DNA from: Irineochytrium annulatum | Taxonomy: Eukaryota > Chytridiomycota > Chytridiomycetes > Chytridiales > Chytridiaceae | Assembly (NCBI GenBank): GCA_027600665.1 | Contig: JADGJL010000142.1 | Location: 3,207 to 37,498 of the forward strand | Direction: 5' to 3' | DNA: 34,292 bases | Shown here: positions 11,165-22,811 of the stretch, piece by piece | Position numbering within the stretch: the stretch's first letter is position 1 | How the letters are laid out: each line of letters opens with the position of its first letter | Made by a program: the position numbers and the translations under genes | Notes under the pieces: generated by a model | Seen by the model: only the letters and a program-made list of their open reading frames with translations | Told to the model about the DNA's origin: nothing | Databases searched by the model: none

Positions 11165-11650
11165 CAATGGTGGCGCACACTGTTACATTCGACCGCTTCG
11201 AGAGGTCGTGGAAGCTCCGTTCCGGGGACGATACGGTCTTCATTGTGCGCCACGGATCAAGCAACCGAAGGATTAAGCCCCGACGGCCTCGATATTGCCA
11301 ACAGCAGGCCGGCTTTGCTCTCAAACCGCTCAGTGGTAATGTTGAATAGGAAATGTCAAGTCAGCGTTGGCGTTTTCTACGCGCGTAGGCGGGCTAGCTG
11401 GCAAGGGCGGCTGGCACGGTGACGGGAGCGTTGCGGAGATACGGACGTCGTCAAACAAATCGGCTCGGGATGAAATTGATCGACGGCTCGAGAAACTGTT
11501 GGCGCCTTCGCAGGTGGGTGATGTAGCGAGTGTTCGTGTCTGTCAACGAGGTGAAGCGTCGGAGTGCAAACTTGCCACCGCTCAAGCCACTGGCTTGTAG
11601 TTTCGGCCGATCGAGTCCGATTCGCTTGACGTACTGCCGGCCGGGAAGCA
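11165..11650. promoter_or_regulatory. Shared divergent promoter of CATSPER2 and the rotatin-like gene
   Basis: The start codons of the minus-strand CATSPER2 (11164) and plus-strand rotatin-like gene (11651) are separated by 486 bp, which must contain both promoters and 5' leaders. Open frames cross it on both strands (for example 11167-11349) but have no recognisable content. An in-frame TGA lies shortly upstream of the rotatin ATG, so the coding region does not extend leftward without an extra splice. I see no clear TATA box. I did not find a convincing X-box (RFX-type ciliary motif) by eye. Confidence 0.6.
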
Positions 11651-14600
11651 ATGAGAGGACTCGCTCACCCCAACAAGGAGATCCGAGGGAGGGCACGGGA
11701 TGCTTTCTTGTTCAAGTTGACGAATGAGCTGCTCGATATCGGTCAGTGCCTTCCTCTTGACCATAATTCACTGATATACCTTGGAAGACGACGTGGTTCA
11801 GGATCCCACGCTCGTGCCCGATGTCTTCACCTTGGCCGAGTCCCCAGAGTCGGAGAGTAGACTCTCGGCTCTGCAGATACTGGAGATCCTGTCGAACCAT
11901 CCGAGGGGTTGCCACGCGATCGGCGAGCAGCCGGATGGGGCCGAAAGGATTCTGAGGCTGGTTTCGGACCCGTTCTCGTCGGCCGAAACCGTTGAGACGG
12001 CGCGGGCCGTCGTGTCGAGGTGCTTCGATCGGGCCACACGATCGCCGTTGCATCGACCAAGGAATCTGCGACCGAGTGCACCGGTCCCCTTGCCGATGAG
12101 GGCTAGGAGTGCCTCTCCGAGTCGTGGGTGGGACTTTCCTGAGGGTGAGTACCTTTCGGCACCACTGATCGCACTCACGGAAACTTAGACCAGCCTGTTT
12201 TTCAGCATCTACCGAATGGGATACAGTCATACGAGCTGATTCATCTGAGCCCTATCGATGAGGATACGATACTTAAGTTCACCAATATGCTGTCCGAGCC
12301 GATTCCTACCGAGCCGGAGAGGCAGCTGTTTGATATAATCTTGTCAGGTGGGTTCTGCAACGGTTCGGGTGCTCAATTAAGCTTCTGCAGACTTCGGGGC
12401 GTCCATATTTCTTCAGCGGTCTCATCTGCTTCGGGTAAATATCAACTGTTTGTATTCAAACTATATTCAGCTAATGATTGCAGGCTATCTTGATGGGTTT
12501 CGAGGCGCAAAGCGTAGAAAGATGCACGCAGTCAATATCCTACACGAAGGATCTTATCTCGGAGCTCACCAAAGTGTTCCGCTACGTCCTCGACAACCCA
12601 TCCCAGCATCACCCTTCAACGCCTATCAGTAACACGCCCAACGTGTCCGTCAACACTCGCGCCTCCGAGACCCGTGAAAACGGCTCGCACGAGCACGGCA
12701 TCAGCTTCCCATTCGCATGCCATGAGATCTTTCACGCCGGCCTCAAGTGCTTGCAATACTTTCACGCGTTCTACGACGTCCTGAAGATCCTCCATCGCGT
12801 CTTGCCGTTACTGTTATTGCACCTGGACATCATCGGCGAGAAGTCAGAAAACGCCGCGCCGCTGGACGTCGTGGCGTTTGAGTACTTGCGTCCGCTCTTA
12901 AACGTAATATCGGAGCTTGGGGACGGGTTTGAAAGGGGGGACGAGTTCAGGTCGGAGGTGGTCGTTCTGACGGTGTGCGAATACGCTTGGGCGCTCTCGC
13001 AAGTCATCAAGGTAAATCAGTCTCAGTTGGTTACATGCTCAAATGTTGTCGCAGGGTTCGCCGTTGCTCCTCCGCAAGGTGGTCTCATATCTGTGCACAT
13101 CAAGAACACCGAACAGCTTCCCGCGGACCCTGTGTACCACCATCGTGACGCGGAAGTGCCCGGATCTGAATATCCTCATCTTCGCCATCCTGCGCGCGAA
13201 TCGCCCGTGGGTACAGTTGCAGCTGTTGGAAGAAATACGCGGCCGACAAGTAAGCGACGGCGTATGTGACGGCGACGTGGAGTGCGTCGATTGCGTGGCG
13301 TACTGCCTTGTGGAGCTGACGGCTCAGAAGGGGCAGCTGGAGGTATACTTCTGCAATACTCGCTCGCAGTGGTATGCTAAAGTTTTAAGATTGCGGAGAT
13401 GGCAAAGGCGATCGTGTTGGCCGTCGTGACCACCGAGACGATCTCGCAACACGTCCTGATCGCGTACATCACGTGGCTGCAGCTGTTTGCGATGAACGAC
13501 GCATGTGGATCGTTGCTGCAGGTTGCATTGGAGAGGGGTATGCGTCGCGAGGACACGTCGGCGTTGCTCTCGATTGGAATCCGTGGCCTTTTTCATCGAA
13601 ATGACCGGTTTGTCACCATGCAAACTTAACTCAAGTAATTGATATTATTTTTATTAGAATCAGAGAGGATAGCATGAATCTCCTGTTGAAAATATGTCCC
13701 TCGTGGTCAAACATGATCCAAAACGTCGACTCACCTTCGTCCGTCGCCGTCTTCAGCAAAATTACGCTGGCGACGCTATCCACTGACGCTCGCAGTGCGA
13801 AATTTAAGATCGTGCGACAGGTACAGTGCAACGCTTGATGTTCCTTCCACACCCATTTCATAAGGTTTTCAGGTGTCCGATATCGATAAGGTCGTAGACA
13901 GCCTTCACACAACATTAGGTTTGAATGCGGTAGTATTGGAAGGCGTTATCGAGCTTGCCGCACAGATCTCGGGTAGGGTCGCTTTGTTAGTTCCTACGCC
14001 TAATTTGAAAAGACGAGGCCTTTCGCGTGAAATCGGCGGAGCTTGGCATGTTGGACGCTCTTTCAAGTAGCCTCGTCAACCTCGCGGCAGAGTGGAGAAA
14101 TCACAAGCCGGAGCTGTGCGCTGCGTTGAGGGTGTGCCGGGTGTTAATTGAGGGCAATGACGAGCTGTGCCTTTGTATGCTGGCCGAGACGGCTAAACTT
14201 CGGGAGCTTGCGAAGTGTATGTCACCTAGATTAGCATGTTGGACTAATGAAGAAGCTGTAGATTTGATCGTTCCGGAACAATCTATCCGGTTGGAATGCG
14301 CAAAGCTTCTGTTCCCCGTGCTGTTCAGCACCTCCGTATTGCTTCGCGACTCGGATGGGAGGATATTGGAGCAGTCATATTCTTCTCGGGTCAAATACTT
14401 GACGTCAGTAGTGCGTTCTTACCATTGTTACAACACGGCGAACACGGTATCAATCGATATTACGCCTGACGTCGCTTTGCAACGCGACCATGTCGGCTTG
14501 ATTTGGGAAGTTTTAAAAAGTATGTTGGGAGCATAGAACGGCGTTTCTGACGTTTATTCAGACTACAGACGGCTTCAACGAGGCGTCGGTTGCAGTAACG

Positions 14601-17600
14601 GGCCGGGGAAGATAGAACAGGACGTCCTGTTCAATTACAGCGCACTAAGGACCGCTTCGTCGCATGGCGAATTAGGTGCCGCCCTCAATTTCTTCGAGCA
14701 AACTTGTATCACGACGGAGGACTTTGCGCGTTTCGTCGAGCTGGATCAAACCCTAGTTTTCCAAAGGTAACGGTTGGTTACCCTCTGTCAACGACAGCAT
14801 TTTTTTTAAAGGCGTATAGGTTTTTTTCCGTCGCCCCCGCGAGCCCCGAGGACGAGACGATATTCGCACGAGTCCTGCGTTTTGCGTCGAATCTCATCGC
14901 AAACTCCTCCTGGTTTGATGCCTTTGCGCGGGTATTCACCGCCTCGTTCCAAAACATCTTACTGGCAATCCTGCAAGAGAACTATACGCATCTGCATGGC
15001 GAAGGTCATCTTTGTTACGAGATTATTCGGTTTATCCTCATGTGGTTCAAGACCCTTTCGGGGAATGACCTGGCTTTTCTGGTGAAACACTCCAAGTGTG
15101 TGGAGGTATTGACCGAATACACAAACTTCGCGTTCTCTGTCGAGACGAAAGCTTCGCGGAATCAGCTGTGTCGCCTCAATTGCTTGAGGTGCTTGCTTAT
15201 AATTGTGAGCCTGCCGCAGTTGGTGTCGATCGCCTCCGGGGAAGCTCTTTGTGATTTAATTCGCCTGTTCGTCGAGGTCCTGGGATTCTCGCAACAGAAC
15301 TACGCCAACGCGACCGATGGGAACTCGTTCACGTACAAGGACCGCAGCTTCTATCGCATCGTCGGCCAGAGCCTGCGGAACGCGTCGCGATCCGTCGTCG
15401 TCGTGCAGTCTTCGTCGACCAGGTTCTCGATATGGGGCGACCACTGGCTCTTCGAGGGCGAGATCGATTGGCTGTTGCTGATGATGAACGACGACGAGAA
15501 GTTGATGCAAAAATACGCGTTAGGGATCCTGGGCAACCTTATCTTGCTCCGAGGCAGCTACGCCTGCGTCCTGGCTAAGATCCCCTATTTCTTCGACATG
15601 AGTTTCAGCTTCATCCTTGATTTTGCGAAAGAGGATTTCCTGAGGAAGGAGGCCATTTTGATCATCAACAACTTCCTCATTACGTTTTGCCAGGACAACA
15701 AAATTACGCCACTTGAGCTCCTGCCCGATCGGAACGATGATAACGATTGCGTGGATGGGAACGACGAGCATCGAAATGAGTCCACGAACCCGATGGCGAC
15801 GATCCTACAGCTTATTGATAACTGCGGGTTTTTTGATCGCATAAGAGACACGTTGATCTGCGATAGGTCCATGGTAGCATATCGGTGCGCGATGACGGAG
15901 CTGCTGTTGAATCTGTTTATCTTAACGCCCGACGTCATCTACCGCCACCTCATCGATTCGTCGGCTTGGCAGGTTCTGATTGATTACCTCGTCGACTCGG
16001 CGGATCCCTATGAGATCACAAAGACCTCGGCTTTGTCTGCGAACCTTGTGAGAAATCAGTTCAAGAAAATCTACGGCTGCTACATGGAGCGGATCAGGAA
16101 CAACGTCTTTAACATTGTCCTTTTTGCCGTGTACGAAAAACCTCAGTGTCGCCTGCACGCGATTGAGAACACGTCGCTCATGCAACACATTAAGGTTGTT
16201 ATCGGCGAGTCCGCGCGTGAGGAGCTTTCCATGATTCCAAACTCCCTAATGGCACTCATGACGGTGTTTGGCGAGATCCTGGGGCAGTGTGCGAACAGCC
16301 ACGTCTTTGACTTGTACGAATACATGACAACCGATAAAACCGGCGAAGATCTGTTTCGACTTATATATGCTTCCTTGCGTTGCGACGGGGTTGAGCAAAA
16401 GATTGCATGCGCTTTGCTAGCGAAACTTCTGTGCCTGCATTTTGGAGAGATCCTGAAGATTGGGGTAGACGAAACCCTTGCGAGGCCACTCGCGGAGGAC
16501 GAGTCGTTCACGCTTGGTGTCGCATTTACGGAGTTTCTGGTCAACAAGTTGACGGACATGCATCTTATCACCGATGTCATCTTTTTGGAGTCGTTGAGGC
16601 TGTCGTTGCAGTGTCTTTTAGGGAGGTGCGGCTTTGCCAAAAGCCACGCCCTTTCGGGTATGTTTGCCCCGTTAATGGAGAGTCCCTGAACGGCATCCAG
16701 TAAACCTGCCAGAGCATCTGATCGCAACCGCCTCCTTGATATTGAAATCGCAGGTACGCGCATGTGGCAATATGTTTTTGACGCGCACCAAGGACAAGCT
16801 TGAAGACCCTTTCCTGACGAAATTGCACGTGACGCTATGCGTTTTACGCCACCTGTTGGCAGGCTCAGTGGACATAAAGGTAGCGAGGAGTTGTCCTCGC
16901 ATCTGCTAATGATCCTAGATTGTTCTTGGGCAGCAAAACCTGTTGTTGATTTTATACGACATCTTGCAGCTCCAAGAGACTGAGGATCGCATTCTTATTG
17001 AGACCTTTGGCTGCATGCGAAACTTGCTGGCAAATCTCTTGGAGCCGGAAAGGTTGTCGCTGAAGACGCGGCCGAACGATAATATCCCTGAATGCGTGTT
17101 TCGGATAATCAAGAAGACAATGAATAATGATGATGTCTTCTCATCCGGCCTCGAAGTTTTGTCGGTGCTGGCTCTGCATGCGGATTCTCGTATGTTACTT
17201 CTGAAGGTAAAGTTTTAACCGAAGCTTCGGAACTAAGGCGCTTAGGCGAACATTTTCCACGAGTCGCTGTTTGTCTTATCAAAAGTGTTAAATCGCAAGG
17301 AGTCTCTGAAAACGGAGTCGCTGCTGAAATTTTTACGGAATCTCACTTACACGAGCGACTGCCAGTCGTTAGCCATTCGGGCCCCTGGGTTTTTAAGCGC
17401 GTTGTTCACCCATTTGAAACAGACGAAGTCGGCGAGAGTTCGATGCTCGATTTTGCTTTTACTTAGGAATATGGCCATTCCGAAGGACAACCGTGCCTAC
17501 TTTATTGCAGACGGTAAGATGCTGTAGATATCAAAACTAAACCAACGACAGACATGGTGGTCGAGCACTTTCTGGCGTTGCTCGATTCCAAGTCGTTTAG

Positions 17601-17869
17601 AGTGTTGGCGGCGCTGACATCTCTCTTGTGGGTTCTTGTCCACGACAGTGAGAAGGTTTGCGCCCTTTTGGTTTTAAAATCTAAGCTTCCACGTTCAGTC
17701 TAAGGTTGCTCTTAAACGGGCCGGTATTCAAAAAGCACTCTCCCGAGCTGAAATAACTATTGGTACGTTGCAGGGAGGATTGCTGTATGCAAATGAAGGA
17801 CTCGACGACCGGTTCTCATTTGCACAAGACGCTAGTCACAACATAGAATCAATAAAGAGATTTTTTTAA
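11651..17869 (+). CDS. RTTN: Rotatin-like centriole/basal-body protein
   Basis: Rotatin is a large armadillo-type helical-repeat protein needed for centriole elongation and ciliary basal bodies in animals. Seventeen exons sum to 5517 nt, giving 1838 aa (human rotatin is about 2230). The N-terminus (GLAHPNKEIRGRARDAF) matches the rotatin N-terminal motif of a short helix, then E-I-R-x-R-A. It is followed by an armadillo-like stretch (SALQILEILSNHPRG) and by FGASIFLQRSHLL. The C-terminus (SILLLLRNMA, then LLWVLVHDSEKSKVALKRAGIQ) resembles the rotatin C-terminal helical pair. Exons: 11651-11741, 11788-12144, 12189-12347, 12382-12434, 12484-13011, 13055-13342, 13390-13607, 13658-13820, 13873-13972, 14013-14519, 14562-14766, 14820-16657, 16701-16879, 16919-17206, 17246-17513, 17552-17655, 17699-17869. 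The family call depends mainly on the two ends; the middle is diverged. Confidence 0.85.
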
Positions 17870-17881
17870 CAACAATTTATT
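17851..17881. promoter_or_regulatory. Overlapping poly(A) signals of the rotatin-like gene and SmB
   Basis: AATAAA at 17851-17856 on the plus strand lies inside the last codons of the rotatin-like gene, just before its stop (17867-17869). On the minus strand AATAAA is at 17876-17881, about 50 nt beyond the SmB stop (17931-17933). The two stop codons are only 61 bp apart, so each gene's 3' end probably overlaps the other's transcript. Assignment is by motif and position only. Confidence 0.55.
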
Positions 17882-17930
17882 TGCATCCTGCACAAATCTT
17901 TACACGAATGTTTGATCTTACGAAATCGCG

Positions 17931-18673
17931 CTACGGCGGTGGGCGGAAACCAGGCGGCGGCATTCCAGGCCTGAACCCCATCGGCATCCCCCGCCCACCC
18001 GGCGGCATTCCCGGTGGCATCCCGGGAGGGGGCATCATCCCGGGAGGCGGTCGCATTCCTGGCGGCATTCCCGGCGGCATGCCAGGTGGCGGGCGGCCGT
18101 AAGCCATGGGAGGAGCTCCAATGCCTCGTCCCATCTGCGGAAGCATTGCGCCAGGCGCCGGCCCACCAACACCTCGGACCGGCCCAGCAAGACCTACCAT
18201 AGAGAGCAATCAAAGCGCGTCGCATGAGGACTAATAAATATTAACATACCCATAGGTGCACCCGCGACGGGAGCCATCGGAAGACCCCTCCCGGCCGGCC
18301 GACCGACGCCGGGCCCACCAGCCGCCGCAGAACCTCTCTTGTTGTCGTCCATGCTCGGAGGCGGAGGCGACTCCACACTAAGGCTCACGATCGTCTCGCC
18401 CCGCAATATTACAAGACCGAGCGTCCTCTTTTCTTCCCTCTCCGGTTGACCGACCGCGGCCTTTCCTTTCGGTTTGACCTTCCTAAATTCCTCGCAGTCC
18501 GCCAGGACCAAGTTCATGTGCTTGTCGAACGCCAACATTTGGCCAATGAGCATACGGCCATCCTGAACTGAGATCTTGAGCCGATAGTTGAGGAGCTGTA
18601 CAATCTTCGAGTTCTTCGAAGCCTGCGAAGGGTTTAATCGCCTTGAACGCGGGGAGCGTCGCGCACTCACCAT
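17931..18673 (-). CDS. SMB1: Small nuclear ribonucleoprotein SmB/SmB'
   Basis: SmB is one of seven Sm proteins forming the ring on U1, U2, U4 and U5 snRNAs in the spliceosome. Exons 18671-18673, 18250-18622 and 17931-18193 give 639 nt, 212 aa. Exon 1 is just the ATG, immediately followed by GTGAGT, and exon 2 starts [14 protein letters not shown], the normal SmB N-terminus. Without that ATG the first methionine would lie inside the Sm1 motif, so this start is required. The Sm1 motif ([20 protein letters not shown]) spans about residues 21-40, [12 protein letters not shown] follows, and Sm2 is [13 protein letters not shown] near 70-82. The C-terminal half has the family's [11 protein letters not shown] motif, then PPGMPPGM and RPPPGM repeats like the proline-rich tail of animal SmB. 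The gene converges on the rotatin-like gene with 61 bp between stops. Confidence 0.97.
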
Positions 18674-19198
18674 GGTTGCTGGACTGCGCGCCGGAAAATA
18701 CTGGCGATGCTGTCCGAAGTGAGTCTTTTTCTCGATTTGGACATGCGATAGCCTGCCCCCTACCACGCAACGTAATCGATGAGGCTAGGACACTTTGCCG
18801 AAACGATACGACGAACAGTAATAAAGTTTAATTTAATAGAGCCGCCCAAAATTCGCGAATATATTTTTTTTCCTTTACACGCCTTCTCTAAGTTTCTCTT
18901 GATATCGCAACACCTTTCGTTCAAGGTTCTTACAGGACGCGACTGACGCGTTTGATCTGTATGCGTGACGGAGGAGTCGTCAAATAGTAAATTGCCCGCG
19001 TTCCTCGTCGCCGCGTTGGGGTGAGTCTGGCGAGTCCGACCTCGGAGGGCCGGAGAGTATGGGGATGCCGGAGTGGTCGTAGATCTGGGCTTAGACGCGC
19101 GCTACTCGTCCGAGCCGACGTGATCTCCTGACCGCGAGCATTTTTAATAGATCTCGCTTTGGAAGAACCCGGAAGTTCCACGATCGTGATCCGTCGCA
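18674..19198. promoter_or_regulatory. Divergent intergenic region between SmB and beta'-COP
   Basis: 525 bp between two head-to-head housekeeping genes, expected to carry both promoters and 5' leaders. An A/T-rich stretch sits at about 18820-18900. I see no defined core element, RNA gene or convincing open frame. Confidence 0.5.
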
Positions 19199-22100
19199 AT
19201 GGTATAGCCGCTGCTTCTACACTATCATGCATCTGACCATGCACCTCCATTCCAGCCTCTTCGTCTCGAGATAAAGGTAATGAACATGATGGCGGATGCC
19301 ATCTGACACCATGACAGAGGAAGCTCTCCAATAGGTCGGACAGAGTAAAGGCCGTAGACTTTCATCCTTCCGAACCTTGGCTGCTGGCCGCGCTTTACAA
19401 CGGAAACGTTTACATATGGAACCATGAAACCCAGGTTTGGTCGACGCGATCGTCCTGGTTCTGACAGCTTTGCAGAGTCTGGTCAAGACCTTTGAGGTTA
19501 CGGATCTCCCCGGTGAGTCTGCTTTCGCTTTTGCGCCTCCGCATTCTGACCTCTTCCTCAAGTGCGTGCCGCAAAGTTCATTCCGAGGAAGTCATGGCTT
19601 ATTTCGGGGTCTGACGACATGCAAGTTCGGGTCTTCAACTACCAGACGCATGAGAAGGTCACTGCATTTGAGGCCCACCAGGACTATATTCGCAGCATTG
19701 CGGTCCACGGGTCACAACCGTACATTTTGACCTCGTCCGACGATATGCTGATCAAGCTTTGGGATTGGGAGAAGGGGTGGAAGAACGTCATGGTATGTAC
19801 CTGGCGGTAATTCGTTAGACTGACATGCGAAGACCTTTGACGGGCACACGCATTTTGTCATGCAAGTTGCGTTTAACCCGAAAGATGGAAACACGTTTGC
19901 CAGCGCGTCGCTTGATAAGACTGTCAAGGTACAGCGTTGGGATGTTTGGTATGGCTGAACGGGTTCAGATCTGGTCCCTCGGCTCCTCTGTTCCTAACTA
20001 TACGCTGGAGGGTCATGAGAAGGGAGTCAATTGCGTCGACTACTACTACGGTGGCGACAAGCCTTATCTCGTCACTGGAGCGGATGATCGGTACAGGAAA
20101 CTGGTTACCGACTGATGCTGAATTCTGTTGCAGATTGGTGAAAGTTTGGGATTATCAGAACAAATCGTGCGTGCAGACCCTCGAAGGACACACCCAGAAC
20201 GTTACGATCGTGGCATTCCATCCCGAGCTGCCTATTATAATTTCCGGCAGTGAAGATGGTAATGCAATTGCTCAATATAGGACTTAAAGGTTGGCAGGAA
20301 CCGTCCGAATATGGCACGCCAACACTTACCGGCTGGAAAATACGCTTAATTATGGAATGGAAAGAGTTTGGGCCCTGGCGTACATGAAGGGCAGCAACGA
20401 TATTGCATTTGGATATGATGAGGGGACGATCGCCATCAAGGTAAACGCCTAATCGCGCTCCAAGTTAACTTCGAGTAGCTCGGACGTGAGGAGCCCGCAG
20501 TCAGCATGGACAACAGCGGGAAGATTATCTGGGCGAAGCACAACGAGATCCGAACCGCGAATGTGAAGGCCTTAGTAGACGACAACCTAAAGGATGGTGA
20601 AAGGATGGCGTTACCTGCGAAGGAGTTGGGAAGTTGCGAGGTGTACCCTCAAAACCTGCAACACAGTCCAAACGGCCGGTACGGGTGTATTTGCTATTCC
20701 AAAGTTAAGTCGAGTGAAGATTTGTCGTCGTTTGCGGCGACGGGGAGTTTATCATCTACACGGCGTTGGCGTGGCGAAACAAGGAGTTCGGCAGCGCGCT
20801 GGAGTTTGTGTGGGCGAGTGATTCGAACGAATGCGCTATTCGAGAGTCTTCGTCAAAAGTGCGGGTCCTTAACAAGAGCTTTAAGGAAAAGACCGGGGTT
20901 CAGATCAAGCCCACCTACAGTGCGGAGGGAATTTACGGTGGCGGTTTATTAGGAGTGCGCAGCAACTCGTTCTTGAACTTCTACGACTGGGATACCGGGA
21001 TTTGCGTCCGCCGAGTGGATGTTGTTGCTAAGAACGTATACTGGTCGGACTCGGATCTCGTCGCTATTGCGTGCGAGGAGACGACATACGTTTTGAAATT
21101 TAACCGAGTGGCGTACCAGCAATTCCTTGACAGAAACGGCACCAATATTATTGGGGAGGAGGGAATTGAGGAGGCGTTCGACTTCGTGACCGAGGTTTCC
21201 GAGACGATCAAGTCGGCTTGCTGGGTTGGCGACTGCCTCATCTACACCAATACCATCAACAGGCTCAACTACATGGTGGGCGGAACAACATCTACCATTA
21301 GCCATTTCGACACGTAGGCTTAACTACTTATATGCTTGCTTAATGACATGCTTAGAAACATGTATCTGCTGGGTTACATTCAGAGTGACAACCGCGTCTT
21401 CCTTGCCGATAAGGATTTGAATGTCTTCTCGTACTCCCTTCCTCTTAGCCTCATCAAGTACCAAACATGCATCCTTCGCGGCGATCTTGCCAGTGCCGCC
21501 GAGTTGCTGCCTAGCATCCCGCAAGACCAACGCAACCGCGTCGCTCGCTTCCTCGAAGGGCAAAGTAAGTTATAGCACAAAAAAATATCGTGGTCTAAAG
21601 GCGTTTATAGACTTGAAAGAGGAGGCATTAGAGGTATCGTCGGACCCCGAACATAAGTTCGACTTGGCTGTTCAACTTGGCAAACTACAAATTGCTTATG
21701 AGATCGCGAAGGAAGTTGACCGGGAAGACAAGTGGAAGGTTGTTGCCGATACGGCCTTGAGCGAGTGGAAGGTATAAAATTTCTTGCTTAATTTGTCTAA
21801 ACAGACGCAGTTTGATCTTGCCCAAGAGTGCCTCTTGAAAGCGAACGATTTGGAGGGTCTTTTGTTGTTCTACCAAGTCTCCGGCAATGCGGAGGGCTTA
21901 AAAGAACTTGCCGTTAAGGCGACAGAGAAGGGCAAAAACAATATCGCCTTCCTTTGCCACATGCTGCGAGGAGATTCGCTGTACGCTATTGAGCTTTTGT
22001 GCTCAACCGATCGATTTGCCGAGGCTGCCTTCCTTGCGAGGACCTACGCACCGTCCCATATCTCCCGCGTCGTTGCTCTGTGGAAGGAAGCTTTGATCAA

Positions 22101-22703
22101 GGCAAACAAGAAGAAGAGCGCCGAGGCGATAGCAGACCCGTCAACCTACGAAAATCTGTTCCCCGATTTCAAGTACGCACTAACGGTGGAGGCCCGCTTG
22201 AATGCGCAGAAGGAGAGGGGACCGATCCCTGCGAAAGAATACCCGGAGTGGAAGGACGTCCTTGAGATGGATCTTGTAGCAGGTCCGTACATGAATTCGA
22301 ATTTGCAAAATTAAGGGATGCAGAACTTAAGAACAAATTCCCCAACGGCCCTCCCGATATAAGCCCCGCAACACCAGTGAACGGTTCGGGAAACCGCGTT
22401 ACGCTTAATATTCATGGAGAGGAGATGAACGGAGCCGGCTCGGTAGGGTGACTCTTGCTTACACCAACTGAGCGAATTTTCAGGCGACCTCGGCGAGCTC
22501 TTACGATGAAGAGAAAATTCCGGACAACGTTAGCCATCTGAGCATGGAGGTTAACACAACCGGGACAGGGTCATTACGGGTGAGTCGACGTTTGGTGCAA
22601 ACAACTTTAATTGTTCCAGGGTGATTTCGACTTTGACGACCTTGCATCGTACACCACCGACTCTGTCCCTGTTTCTGAGATGAAGGACGATGAACTGTTG
22701 TAG
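19199..22703 (+). CDS. SEC27: Coatomer subunit beta' (beta'-COP)
   Basis: Beta'-COP is part of the COPI coat that carries cargo from Golgi to ER; its WD40 propellers bind dilysine retrieval signals. Seventeen exons total 2853 nt, 950 aa (human COPB2 is 906). Exon 1 is the bare ATG (19199-19201) followed by GTATAG; exon 2 (19256-19276) supplies PLRLEIK and exon 3 (19318-19434) [21 protein letters not shown], together the conserved COPB2 start. Seven or so WD repeats follow to about residue 310, with [41 protein letters not shown] and SEDGTVRIWH. Then come the second propeller region and an alpha-solenoid ([35 protein letters not shown]). The tail is acidic, ending in DDELL. The penultimate splices use a 29-nt intron at 22287-22315, the shortest seen in this window. 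Confidence 0.97.
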
Positions 22704-22811
22704 AGCCACAGTAAAAGGGCCAGTTAGAAAGAGTCACATATAAATAATATATCATTTGTGCTGAGGCGCGACTGTTCACTATAGTGCTGACGGAAATAGG
22801 TACTCCGTGTT

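Noticed and set aside
11167..11349. Rotatin-like gene starting at 11167, two bases from the CATSPER2 ATG
   Set aside because: That frame has no similarity to rotatin; the conserved N-terminus begins at 11651 after an in-frame stop.
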